Shown one piece after another: positions 1 through 9,700 of a DNA stretch of 64,000 nt; positions within the stretch are counted from its first letter, which is position 1, and every line of letters starts with the position of its first letter. The position numbers were made by a program, and so were the translations under genes. Source of the DNA: CAJQQY01 sp045106765 (GTDB lineage: Bacteria; Bacteroidota; Bacteroidia; Chitinophagales; Saprospiraceae); the NCBI GenBank assembly GCA_045106765.1, contig JBGCFD010000151.1, positions 1 to 64,000 on the forward strand. Reading direction: 5' to 3'. Below the pieces are notes generated by a model. That model saw nothing but the letters and a program-made list of their open reading frames with translations. It was not told the origin of the DNA and ran no database searches.

Positions 1-206
1 ATAGGAAACACAGCAATAGAATCGTTAAGTTTCGTAAAAATATCTTCCTTAAAATATTGCTGCCAATGATCCTTAATCAAATTTATTTGGGCAGGATTAT
101 AGTGCTTAAAATATTTTTCAACATTCGATTTTTTTTGAGAAAAAACGAAAACGTTGGTCAAGAGTATTAATAAAAAAATAAAAATAGGGTGACGTTTATT
201 TTTCAT
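1..206 (-). CDS. secreted protein, N-terminal part only
   Basis: An open frame starts at an ATG read leftward from 206 and runs without a stop off the left edge, so only the first 68 residues are visible. It begins MKNKRHPIFIF and has a strongly hydrophobic stretch (residues 8-22) ending FVFSQ, a typical signal peptide for export across the inner membrane. The mature part starts KKSNVEKYFKHYNPAQINL and is charged and probably helical. The family cannot be named from this fragment. The next gene upstream on the same strand ends at 455, and a dispersed repeat lies between them. Confidence is good that this is a real exported protein because frame, start and signal peptide agree. Confidence 0.7.
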   Translation of the reverse strand, partial: MKNKRHPIFIFLLILLTNVFVFSQKKSNVEKYFKHYNPAQINLIKDHWQQYFKEDIFTKLNDSIAVFP

Positions 207-231
207 TGGTTTTGTAATTTTATTACTTTAT

Positions 232-446
232 TGAACTACTTCGCAGCAAGCTGACTGAGAATCAAAAAAACAGTTTTATAAATACCAAAATAGAATTTCA
301 CCACATATACACATAGAAAACATAGTATTTTTTCTATGTACCTATGTGGTGAAAAAATTCTGTCGTGGTTTTTTATTTTTTCACTTATGAGAAACTCTTG
401 CTGCTTTTGCACCTGATGTAAGCATCGGGAAATTCTTTAGATTAAA
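232..446 (+). repeat. dispersed palindromic element, copy A
   Basis: About 215 bp closely matching 46175-46367. Shared blocks include GCAGCAAGCTGA, GAGAATCAAAAAAACAGTTT, ATAGAATTTCACC, GGTGAAAAAATTCTGTCGTG and the end AATTCTTTAGATTAAA. The ends are imperfect inverted repeats (GCAGCAAG versus CTTGCTGC, and AGAATTTCACC versus GGTGAAAAAATTCT). Copy A has an extra inner hairpin around CATAGAAAACATAG and CTATGTACCTATG. It starts 8 bases past the stop codon of the minus-strand gene that ends at 455. It codes for nothing visible. It may be a MITE-like element or a conserved transcript-end structure. Confidence 0.75.
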
Positions 447-454
447 AATTTAAA

Positions 455-3106
455 TCAATAAAATCGATAGGTCAATTTCGCTAAAAATATATTATCCGCT
501 CGATTTCCAAATAAATCATCTCTCAAAGATGGAAATAAATCGTTCTGTGGATCGCCAAAACTAGTCGTCGATTGCGTCCAAACTAAAAAGAATTCAGACC
601 CCGGTTTGTACTCCCATCGAATCACCATATTGGATCGAAATTCCATGAAGTTAAAATCTGGTTGTCCAAATCTATAATCTTCCGTTCCATTTTTATTCTC
701 ATCAATAATAAATTCTTCATCAGCTTTAGAATAAGTAATTTGGTCATTGTCATATAAACTATATCGTTCCTCAAAATCTCGATTCGTAGGATCAGTAATA
801 TATTTAAAATCAGAATAATTCCCTTTCGAAATAAAAGGTTGCCCCCAATATTGCAAGGAAAGATTTGGAGTCAAACTATAATTGACTCGAAGGGAAGTAG
901 AAAATACTTTATTGAAAATTGTTCCTGTGATGTACCGATCTTCATTTTCAAAAACATCATAACTTACATTTTGAATCACTCGATTTTGTTGAAAATAAGA
1001 AACGTTTAAAGAAAGTCGAAGTGCATTAATGGGTTGATAACTCACATTCCCGCTCAAACTTCTAACCGTAACAGAACCTTTGTCTTGCCCTATTCCATTG
1101 AACATCCCAGCATTCAAAAACAGTTGAGCTTTCTTTCTAGAATCTGATCCAATGTTTACAAAATTATAAATCCCACTCGACTGTCGAAGCTTCGGCCCCC
1201 CAAAAAGTGCTTTTGCACTTATGTCTTTAAACTCATAAGTTCCTCCTGCTCCAAAACTCCAATAGTTTTTTAAAGAGGAAAAAAAATTGGCATTGATTCC
1301 TTGATAAATATTTTCTCCATCAAAATTCCACCGAGAATAAGTATTAAAATTTGCCCCCAACTGACGAAAAATAGAAAATGGTTTTGGCCAACGATAGCCT
1401 ACCCAATTCACAAAATCAATTTGGTCAGCTGTATTTAAAAACCCTATGTCATTCAATTCTAATTCAGGTGATCGCCAAGTCAATCCTGACTGAAAACTCA
1501 AATTATCTTTCCCTCCATAGTTTCCAATTGAAATGGTTCCTCCTTGTCCTGTCAAACTTGTTTTAGTATCATCGACTGAAAGGTGAGTCGCATCTGGTCG
1601 TTGAAAATAATGACCAAAGGACTCTTGTGTTTCTTTTATTTTGAGCGCAGTTCCTGTCACATGACTAAAAATAAAATTGGCATTTATTCGCCACTCCCTT
1701 TCCTTCCAAGTATGCATTAAATTAATTCCTCCCGAATAGGCTTGGTCATGAAATTGATCAATTAAATCAGTATCATCAATAAATCTTTTTACATGCGTCA
1801 AAGAAATTCCAATTTGCGAAGCGCCCTCCTTAAAATCTTTGGAAACTCGCCCAACGAAATAATTAGAAAGTGGCTCAACCAACTCTTGTGTCTCCTCTCC
1901 ATCCAACGAAATTTTTACATGTTCTTTTGAAGTAACACTTTCCAATATTCCTATTGACCAGCCATCTTGAGTTTTCCCACTCAGTTTTGCAGCGCCCAAA
2001 ATATTAGTAAATCGAGGTCGTTGCGAATAAGCTCCATTAGCAATCGAAACACTCCCCGATGGAGATGAACCAACTCTTCTTGAATAAAAAAGATTATCAT
2101 TTCCAAAAGCTCCACCTGCATCTAGATTAGCTACCTGGAAACTAAAGATGTTCGCATTCTCTATAAAGAAAGGTCGCTGCTCATTAAAGAAAATTTGGAA
2201 ACCATCCAATGCCAATGCCGAAGGATCTGCCTCCACTTGTCCAAAATCTGGATTGATCGTAAAGTCTAAGGTCAAGTCATTCGTTACTCCTATTTTTCCA
2301 TCCAAACCTACATTCCCTCCTACCTGAGTTCCTTGTGCAAAAGGATTGCCTTCTTCTTTTTCTGCAAAATTAAAACTACCTACGGCATAAGGCTGCAACT
2401 CAATTTGACGTTTAGGTTCAATATCTTTGATACCTTTCAGCTCTGCAAAATTACTAACCCAACCAGTCACATTCCGAGGAACGAATTGAAATGTACTTCG
2501 TTCATCCGCACCAAAATCTCGACGCATAATACTGAATCCCCAAGTATGAACTGACTTGTCCGCAAAGCGAAGTTGGCTCAATGGAATTTTCACCTCAGCC
2601 GTCCAACCATTAGCTACAATCTTAGTTGCACCATACCAAATTGGATTCCAGTTGGTATCCCAACTATCTCCATTTCCAGAAATAAATTCATCTCCTTTCA
2701 CTCCCGAAGCAGAAAGCGTAAATGAAAAAGCTGTGTTTTTATCGAAGTAACTATCAATATTTATCTCCACCCAATCACCTGGAAAATTATCTCTTCTACT
2801 TAATCTACTCTCTATTTTTGATGGGTCATCGTGATAAGCATAATAAGCTACATATATATTATTATCGTCGTATTTTATTTTAAATTTTGTCTGCTGCTTT
2901 GGCTTATCTCCATTATTAGGTTCGAGAACAGTAAAGTCATCCCCCCATTCTACATCACTCCATTCCTCCTCATTTATTACTCCATCAATAACTGGAGTTT
3001 CAGCTTGAACCCGAGCAGTTGTATATGATTTTCTTTTAAAATCTTGACTTTGTAAAGTGGTAAAACAAATAATTAAAATGCAGAAAGTAACAGTTAGCTT
3101 TTTCAA
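455..3106 (-). CDS. CBM9-like / DUF5916 outer-membrane protein
   Basis: 883 residues. Residues 1-20 form a signal peptide. A carbohydrate-binding family 9-like beta-sandwich follows (about 37-230; PVIDGVINEEEWSD and WTAEVKIPLSQLRF are typical of this fold). The rest (about 240-883) is a DUF5916-type region of alternating amphipathic strands ending in the aromatic LAKLTYRFY, as expected for an outer-membrane beta barrel. The start is TTG at 3106: an in-frame stop lies upstream with no ATG between, and there is no later methionine near the signal peptide. In Bacteroidota such proteins are usually annotated as carbohydrate-binding or TonB-associated surface proteins; the ligand is unknown. The gene stands alone, with a 312-bp upstream gap that holds a perfect palindrome. 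Confidence 0.85.
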   Translation of the reverse strand: MKKLTVTFCILIICFTTLQSQDFKRKSYTTARVQAETPVIDGVINEEEWSDVEWGDDFTVLEPNNGDKPKQQTKFKIKYDDNNIYVAYYAYHDDPSKIESRLSRRDNFPGDWVEINIDSYFDKNTAFSFTLSASGVKGDEFISGNGDSWDTNWNPIWYGATKIVANGWTAEVKIPLSQLRFADKSVHTWGFSIMRRDFGADERSTFQFVPRNVTGWVSNFAELKGIKDIEPKRQIELQPYAVGSFNFAEKEEGNPFAQGTQVGGNVGLDGKIGVTNDLTLDFTINPDFGQVEADPSALALDGFQIFFNEQRPFFIENANIFSFQVANLDAGGAFGNDNLFYSRRVGSSPSGSVSIANGAYSQRPRFTNILGAAKLSGKTQDGWSIGILESVTSKEHVKISLDGEETQELVEPLSNYFVGRVSKDFKEGASQIGISLTHVKRFIDDTDLIDQFHDQAYSGGINLMHTWKEREWRINANFIFSHVTGTALKIKETQESFGHYFQRPDATHLSVDDTKTSLTGQGGTISIGNYGGKDNLSFQSGLTWRSPELELNDIGFLNTADQIDFVNWVGYRWPKPFSIFRQLGANFNTYSRWNFDGENIYQGINANFFSSLKNYWSFGAGGTYEFKDISAKALFGGPKLRQSSGIYNFVNIGSDSRKKAQLFLNAGMFNGIGQDKGSVTVRSLSGNVSYQPINALRLSLNVSYFQQNRVIQNVSYDVFENEDRYITGTIFNKVFSTSLRVNYSLTPNLSLQYWGQPFISKGNYSDFKYITDPTNRDFEERYSLYDNDQITYSKADEEFIIDENKNGTEDYRFGQPDFNFMEFRSNMVIRWEYKPGSEFFLVWTQSTTSFGDPQNDLFPSLRDDLFGNRADNIFLAKLTYRFY

Positions 3107-3418
3107 TATTGATAGTTTTTCGTGAACAGAAGAATTTATATAGTTCTAATAAATAGACTAAATACTTTGATATTTTGCACGCAAAATTGAAGTGCAATTT
3201 TTTGCAGAAAAGAATTAAAGGATGAAGATAAATTGTCTTTAAGCTTAAAGACAATTTTAAAAATGGAAAGATGCAATCTGATTAAACCTTACGGAAAAGA
3301 TATTTGGAAATCGATTCTAGAAAAAATTTAACAATCAAAATCTTTCCCTTCCTTTCGCATTTCTAAATCAATATATATATTTCTAATTTCAATAAATTTT
3401 GTTCCTCAAACCGAATTA
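3107..3418. other. intergenic region upstream of the CBM9-like gene
   Basis: 312 bp without a convincing gene. It should hold the promoter of the minus-strand CBM9/DUF5916 gene and the end of the SulP transcript. The only ordered structure I see is the perfect palindrome at 3230-3257, described separately. A 72-codon frame at 3036-3254 mostly overlaps the signal-peptide region of the CBM9-like gene in another frame and looks spurious. Confidence 0.5.
3230..3257. promoter_or_regulatory. perfect 28-bp palindrome, possible operator
   Basis: AAATTGTCTTTAAG is followed directly by its exact reverse complement, with no spacer. On the minus strand no T-run follows, so it is not a standard intrinsic terminator for the SulP gene, whose stop lies about 160 bases upstream of it. 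It sits about 125 bases upstream of the start of the CBM9/DUF5916 gene, a reasonable place for a dimeric regulator. The role is inferred from symmetry and position only. Confidence 0.45.
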
Positions 3419-5155
3419 TTACTCATCATCCAAATTAGATTGCAACGCATTTGGTGTCCAAGTTTTTTCCAAACCTTCCTGCATATTTTTAAAATGAGTC
3501 ACTCCTTGATGAATATTTAAAAAATACTTTTGCTCTCCCATTTTCTCGATGATTCCACATTTAGTTGCAAAATCTCTCACCGGGCCAATCATTCCAGAAA
3601 TATAAAAAGTGATATTTTTATTATTTAGATGTTTTTGCATTTCATCCAAAGTATGAAATCCAGTACTATCCATATCATGCATACTACTCGCATCGAGTAA
3701 AACCATTTTAGGTTTCACTTCTCTTTCATCGATGATTTCTTGAATGGTTTCTTGAAAATAAGAAGCATTCCCAAAATAAAGTTGATCGTCAAATCTAATC
3801 ACCAAAATATCCTCAGGTTCTTTCGCTGATTCAAATCGATCAATATTTCGATAATTAATTGACCCCGGTAATTTCCCCAAAATAGCAATATGCGGTTTGG
3901 AACTTCGATATAAAACCATGCAAATCGACAATACTACTCCTGCCAAAACACCTTCTTCTATTCCAAAAGCCAACGTCACTATGAATGTCGTCAACATCAT
4001 ATAAAAATCAGAGCGATGTGTTTGCCAAAGATGTATTGCCTCTTTCCAATCAAATAAACTTTTGACTGATAACAATATAATTGCAGCTAAGATCGCCTTC
4101 GGCAAATAATAAAAAAGTGGCGTCAAAAACACCAAAGTCAACCCAATTAATAGTGCAGTAAAAATAGAAGCAAAACCAGATTGAGCGCCTGCTTCATTGT
4201 TAACTGCCGAACGAGTAAAACTTCCTGAAGTTGGAATTGATTGAAAAAATGCGCCACCGATTTTTGAAATACCGAGTGCGATTAATTCTTGATTAGCTCT
4301 GATTTGGTAATTGCCATGTTTGGATTGAAGTACTTTTGCAATCGCAATACTTTCGACAATACAAATAATGGTTACCGTAAAAATGGTAGGAGCCAATATT
4401 TGTATTTTTTCCCAAGTCATCTCTGGTATTTGCAGATTAGGTAATCCTTGAGGCACTTCATTGACTATCGCTACAGCCATTTTTTCTTCTCCCAAAAAAT
4501 AAACTAATAACGTTCCGACAATCACAACTAACAACGCTCCTGGTATTGCTTTATTTATTTTTTTTAAAATCAACATGGCAATGATACTTCCAAAACATAA
4601 TGTTACCGTCAACCAATTAGTTTCGGAAAAATGATCTACCGCATAGTGGATTGTTTCGAAAGCACGTGAAAATCTTGGAATATAAATCCCTAACAAATCT
4701 TTTAATTGACTCACCGCAATGATAACCGCTGCCGCAGAAGTAAACCCAACAATCACAGGATGTGAAATAAAATCAACCAAAAAACCTAATCGAAATACAC
4801 CTAATAACATCTGAGCAATCCCTACCAAAAGTCCTGTCAAAATCACTAGTGAAATATATTCAGCAGTCATCGGTTCAGCAATTTGGCTGACTCCTGCCAA
4901 AACCAAAAGTGCTGAAATAGCTACTGGCCCAATTGACATTTGGCGAGATGTTCCTAAAATTGCGTATAATAAAAGCGGAATCAATCCTCCGTACAATCCA
5001 TAAATTGGAGGCATCCCTGCAAGCATCGCATAGGCCATTCCTTGGGGGACGAGCATGACAGCAACGGTAATTCCTGCAATTATATCTTTTCTCCAATCTT
5101 GAGAAGAATGAGTTGAAAGATTTTCGGCAATTGGAAAAAATGACTTTAAATTCAT
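3419..5155 (-). CDS. SulP-family inorganic anion transporter
   Basis: 578 residues, the usual SulP (SLC26-like) length. The N-terminal part carries the family signature (DIIAGITVAVMLVPQGMAYA, GLYGGLIPLLLYAILGTSRQ), followed by about 10-12 membrane segments to about residue 425. A cytoplasmic STAS domain fills about 445-555, with VLLDASSMHDMDSTG as its core. It is expected to move sulfate, bicarbonate or a related anion across the inner membrane; the substrate cannot be read from sequence. The start ATG at 5155 fits the usual N-terminus. A TAnnTTTG-like sequence lies only 4 bases before the ATG (5160-5167, minus strand), which would give a nearly leaderless mRNA if used. No carbonic anhydrase or sulfur-assimilation gene is adjacent. 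Confidence 0.92.
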   Translation of the reverse strand: MNLKSFFPIAENLSTHSSQDWRKDIIAGITVAVMLVPQGMAYAMLAGMPPIYGLYGGLIPLLLYAILGTSRQMSIGPVAISALLVLAGVSQIAEPMTAEYISLVILTGLLVGIAQMLLGVFRLGFLVDFISHPVIVGFTSAAAVIIAVSQLKDLLGIYIPRFSRAFETIHYAVDHFSETNWLTVTLCFGSIIAMLILKKINKAIPGALLVVIVGTLLVYFLGEEKMAVAIVNEVPQGLPNLQIPEMTWEKIQILAPTIFTVTIICIVESIAIAKVLQSKHGNYQIRANQELIALGISKIGGAFFQSIPTSGSFTRSAVNNEAGAQSGFASIFTALLIGLTLVFLTPLFYYLPKAILAAIILLSVKSLFDWKEAIHLWQTHRSDFYMMLTTFIVTLAFGIEEGVLAGVVLSICMVLYRSSKPHIAILGKLPGSINYRNIDRFESAKEPEDILVIRFDDQLYFGNASYFQETIQEIIDEREVKPKMVLLDASSMHDMDSTGFHTLDEMQKHLNNKNITFYISGMIGPVRDFATKCGIIEKMGEQKYFLNIHQGVTHFKNMQEGLEKTWTPNALQSNLDDE

Positions 5156-5281
5156 TTTGCAAAAATAAGGGATTCGGATTTAATTTCGGTAATCTAGATC
5201 ACTAAAGTGTTGGTTTATAAATACCTAAGTTGAATCAACTTAACAGATTCTTAAAGTTGAGCATTTTTCGAAAAATTCAAT

Positions 5282-5316
5282 AAAATAGGTTAAATTTATC
5301 CAACCTATTTTTTACA
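5282..5316 (+). terminator. terminator-like hairpin in a divergent gap
   Basis: AAAATAGGTT and AACCTATTTT pair around a 10-base loop and are followed by a T-run, the shape of an intrinsic terminator on the plus strand. No plus-strand gene ends nearby: SulP starts leftward at 5155 and the next gene starts rightward at 5452. It could be an attenuator in the leader of the 5452 gene or a relic. A smaller inverted repeat, AAGTTGAATCAACTT, lies just upstream near 5229. Confidence 0.4.
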
Positions 5317-5451
5317 ATCTCATTGTACATTTCCTACTACTTTATGCCTAAACAATAGTTATAGTGAATTTGATTTTTCAATTCATTAATTTTACTTGTA
5401 ATATTATCTCTCTATCTCTTATTACAATTAAACCAAAAAAACAACCTTACT

Positions 5452-6744
5452 ATGAATTTCAAACAATTATTTAAAACTACGATTCCTTTATTTTTACTCC
5501 TCTTTATTTCGCCAATAATTGTATCAGGACAGGGCGGAAATAACTTTACATCTAGGGGTGTAAATTATGTTGAGGATAGTATTTTTCAATTTTCTATAAA
5601 TGTTCTTTACCAACCTCTAAATCAACTCTCTGGTGATTTTGAAACAGCAAAATCAAACTCTAATGAAGACAAATTTAAAGGCGAAGAACAGAAACAACAA
5701 GCTAGAGAAAAAGCTCAAGCCACCTTTGGAACTGATGTAGTTGCTGAAGTTTTACAGTTTAATGTTGCTGGGTATTGCTTTATTCCCATCAAGGTTCAAT
5801 CTGTTAGTACAAGTGGTGCTGTTCATTTTTATACAGAAGGATTTTATACTATTTTAACAATATGGAAAAGTTCCAATGCAGAAGGAGGGATACCACAACC
5901 AGAAGAGGCTCTGCTATTTTTTAATAATACTACATATACGGTAGAAGATGGACTAAGAGAACTTGGAACAGGAACACCCTCCTCTTTGGACGGAGTTATA
6001 ACTTTAAGTGAAAATACCAATAGTCAAACTGCCGGAATAACTACTTCACGATATATTGAGGCACCTCCTGTCGTTTTCAATACCAGAGAGTTTGAATTAG
6101 TCTTTTTAGATATGGGGACATTTAGAGATTTATCAACTAATACACGATTTTATGGAACACAAGCAGAGACCCGTGTTAGTCCCGAAGGAGAATCTTACAT
6201 ACAAAGACCAGGTGGAGTAACGGGCATTGTTATAGAAAGATCTTTTCTTAGTCTGAATCCAATTACAAATTCTACTGTTGGCAATTCATCTATACCTAGA
6301 TTTGATTTTCTGAATTATCGCTCCTTGATTTTCAAACCATATCCAATTCCTGATTTACGAGCTGATTATGATGCGGAATCTGCATTTGCATTTAGTCATG
6401 GATATGCTTGTCCTCCATATTGGAGACCAGATGAAGGAGATGGTGCCACATCAAGTATCATAACCGATGACACACCTGATATGTTAAGGTTTTATCAGAA
6501 TCCTCCTACTCCTGATAGTACGCTTAGTTTTACGCTTTTGTCAATAGCTAATCGAGTTCAAAATACAGGACTAGTTCAGCCTGAAAGAATAATAGAAGAA
6601 CCAAGTATTTGGAATAAATATTTATATCCTATTTTACTCTTATTCCTGATACTACTTATTATATTTCTTCTCATTTATATTTCCCGTTTAAAAGTTAATT
6701 CATCGAATGATTCATTGACAATTCAAAACAAAAACGAAAGTTAA
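5452..6744 (+). CDS. unknown exported protein with C-terminal membrane anchor
   Basis: 430 residues; I do not recognise the family. A signal peptide spans about 1-26 (ending IIVSGQ). A roughly 360-residue extracytoplasmic part follows, rich in beta-prone sequence and aromatic residues, then one strong membrane helix at about 389-410 (YPILLLFLILLIIFLLIYI) and a short polar cytoplasmic tail. The topology is therefore a periplasmic domain anchored at its C-terminus. The next gene, a propeller sensor kinase, starts 4 bases after its stop, so the two are almost certainly co-translated. This makes a sensory partner or ligand-presenting subunit for the kinase plausible, but that is inference from context. 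ATG at 5452 follows an A-rich leader with no Shine-Dalgarno. Confidence 0.8.
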   Translation: MNFKQLFKTTIPLFLLLFISPIIVSGQGGNNFTSRGVNYVEDSIFQFSINVLYQPLNQLSGDFETAKSNSNEDKFKGEEQKQQAREKAQATFGTDVVAEVLQFNVAGYCFIPIKVQSVSTSGAVHFYTEGFYTILTIWKSSNAEGGIPQPEEALLFFNNTTYTVEDGLRELGTGTPSSLDGVITLSENTNSQTAGITTSRYIEAPPVVFNTREFELVFLDMGTFRDLSTNTRFYGTQAETRVSPEGESYIQRPGGVTGIVIERSFLSLNPITNSTVGNSSIPRFDFLNYRSLIFKPYPIPDLRADYDAESAFAFSHGYACPPYWRPDEGDGATSSIITDDTPDMLRFYQNPPTPDSTLSFTLLSIANRVQNTGLVQPERIIEEPSIWNKYLYPILLLFLILLIIFLLIYISRLKVNSSNDSLTIQNKNES

Positions 6745-6748
6745 CCAT

Positions 6749-9700
6749 ATGCGTCTTTTTCTAATAATTGATGCAATTCTTTTATCAATCTCTTGTTGTT
6801 TGGCACAACAAGAGATTTGGTATTTGAATAAAGTTTCAAGTAATGATGGTTTATCTGAAACTACTAATGAATTTCTTCATACTGACCGACAAGGTTACAC
6901 ATGGATTGGTTCTTTAGATGGAATAAACCTCTTTGATGGAAAAACAGTAAAAACTTTTAAACCGAACTCCAATGATTCACTCTCTTTAAAAGGTGTTAAC
7001 ATTCAAAGTTCCTTTTTTGAGGATAAAAATGGAGACATTTGGTTTACTACAGAAGAAGCAATAAATTGTTATAAAAAATCTGAAGGGCATTTTATTCACG
7101 ATATAGCCGATGGTTCAAATATTCCAAACGAGCACATTGCAATACACCTTGATAAAGAACAATATCTCTGGGTACATTTGAAAGATTCACTTTATCGCTA
7201 TAACATTAATAACCCAAAAGATTCATATAAAGCGATTGCTGAATCATCTAATGCAATTCGTTCCGCAGTTTTGGTTGACACCTCTGGAAAGGTAAATACC
7301 ATCTACAATGTTTTTTGGCAAAGAAAAACAGGATTTGAAATAATTCATTTTGATAAAAATTATGAGGTAAAATCTCGTAAATCTTATTTTGATCAACCAA
7401 ACAACGATGCCTTTCCTCAATTAGAATTCTCAAATGCAATAAAAGAAAGTAATGGAAAAGTTTGGTTGGTATCTACTGAAAAGTTAATCCTATTTAATGA
7501 AAACTCTCCTAAAGATTTTCAAACTTTTTTAATTCCTAATAATACATCAAAATTAGTCTCTGTCACCCCTATTGAAGATAAATATTTTAGAGTCCTTCTT
7601 TCTTCTTCAGAGATACTATTATTCGATAAAGATAGTTTGAGTTTCTCACCTGAAAAAATTCAAATTTATGATAAGGATACAAGATCAAAAATTGAAAACC
7701 TATATCCAATGTTTCCAGATAAAGATTCCATTATTTGGTTTGCCTCAAAAGGGAAAGGAATATATTTTGGTAATATTATTCAAAAAGAAATCAAAAATCC
7801 ATTTGATCTTTTCAACTTAAAAAAACATCGAATCAACCATATTTATGAAGAACCAGATGGCAATATACTTTGTTCTACTAATTTTGGCAAAGGGTGGAAA
7901 TTTGACGAAAATTATAATTTCTTAAAGGAAGAGAAGGTTCCCAAATATTTCAAGCAAATAACAGATGTAAACAATCAAATTTGGAATATCTCAATAAATG
8001 GATTATGTAAATATTCAAATGGAAAAAATATTCTCATATTAAACGATAAGAATACTAATTACTACGACTTAATTGACTACAATAAAGATTATTTAATCCT
8101 TGGAACAAATAAAGGGATAATTCTTTTTAATAAAGAAACTAAAGAGAAAGTCAGCCTTATATCTAACGAATGGGCTGTAAAACTTTTTAAAGATAATGCA
8201 GATCGATTATGGTCTGCTAATATGACTTCTACTCTAAAAGTTTGGGCGGCTAAGTCTATCGTAAATGGAAATCCATCTTCAAAGGAATCATTTCCAAACA
8301 TTGGTTTAATTAATGACATCAAAGAAGACAAATCTCGACGACTCATTTGGGTTGCCGGTGCAAAAGGTTTATTAAAAATTGATAGTAAGACTTTAGAATC
8401 AACTCTTATTACAGAATCAGATGGACTCCCTAATCAATTCATTTATTCTATTATTTTAGATAAAGACAATACACTCTGGTTGAGTACTAATGACGGAATT
8501 ATTCATTATAATCCAGAAAACCTAAATGAATCTTTTAAACAATTAGTTTCACGTGATGGTTTGAGTTCCGACAAATACCTTCCTGGTGCTGCTATTTTAT
8601 CTAAGAATGGAAACCTATGGTTTGGAAGTAACAAAGGAGTTGACGTATTCAAACCTGATGTATTTAAAATTGTAGGCAAAAAACCAAAATTAGCCATCAA
8701 CAGTTTAAAGATTTATGATAAAGAATGGACTTCCGAAAATACCTCTATCTCCAAAACTAAAAAGATCAATTTATCTCACACTCAAAATACTCTAAAATTC
8801 GAACTCGCCGCTCTAGAATATACTGACCCCAAACGAAACCAATTTAAAGTCTATCTCGACAATGGCAACAAAGTAGATTCCACTTTTTTGGGGACAGAGA
8901 ATAGTATCACCTACGCTAACCTATCGCCAGGCAATTATATTTTTAAATTTACTGCTTGCAACGCCGAGGGAATTTGGCAAGAAAAGATGCATGATTTAGC
9001 CATAAAAATTCATCCTCCTTTTTATCAAACTAATACATTTCGATTGATTGCTTTTTTATTGATCGCAGGATTGATCAGTTTTATTTCCACATTATATTTT
9101 CGTTATCAATTGCGAGAAAAACAATTGCAACTCGAAAAACAAGAACGAGAAGCAGATAGAGTCCGATTGGAACTAGAGAAAAAATTGACACTTCAAACTG
9201 AACGAACTCGAATTGCTGGAGAAATGCATGATGAAATCGGTAGTGGCTTATCTACCATTCGAAATGCGAGTGCCAAGGCAAGTAGGAAAAACAATTTTGA
9301 AGACATTAAAAAAATTGTCGATCGAGTTTCTCAAATTTCGATTAATCTGATTAATAATATGCGAGGGATAATTTGGGCGATGGATCCTGATTTCGATTCC
9401 TTGGAAGATTTGAGTGCATATATTAGAAGGTATGCGGTCGAGTATTTAGATGACAATAGCCTTGATGCTAATATCAAAATCCCAGATGACTTACCTGAGA
9501 TTTCTATGAATGGTCAATCTCGTCACAACATTTCCTTAGCAGTAAAAGAAGTCTTACATAATATTGTCAAGCATGCTGATGCTAGCGTTGTGCACTTTGA
9601 AATAAAGATTGAAAAAAAATTAGAAATTATTATTAAGGACGATGGAAAAGGATTTGATATGGCGACTCTCAAACGACGTGGACATGGACTTAGGAATATT

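Noticed and set aside
3036..3254. 72-codon minus-strand frame overlapping the start of the CBM9-like gene
   Set aside because: It overlaps the signal-peptide region in another frame, has no family signature, and its composition is that of AT-rich non-coding DNA.
5160..5167. TATTTTTG before sulP taken as a firm promoter
   Set aside because: It matches the -7 consensus but has no -33 element and would make a nearly leaderless mRNA, so I mention it only as a possibility.
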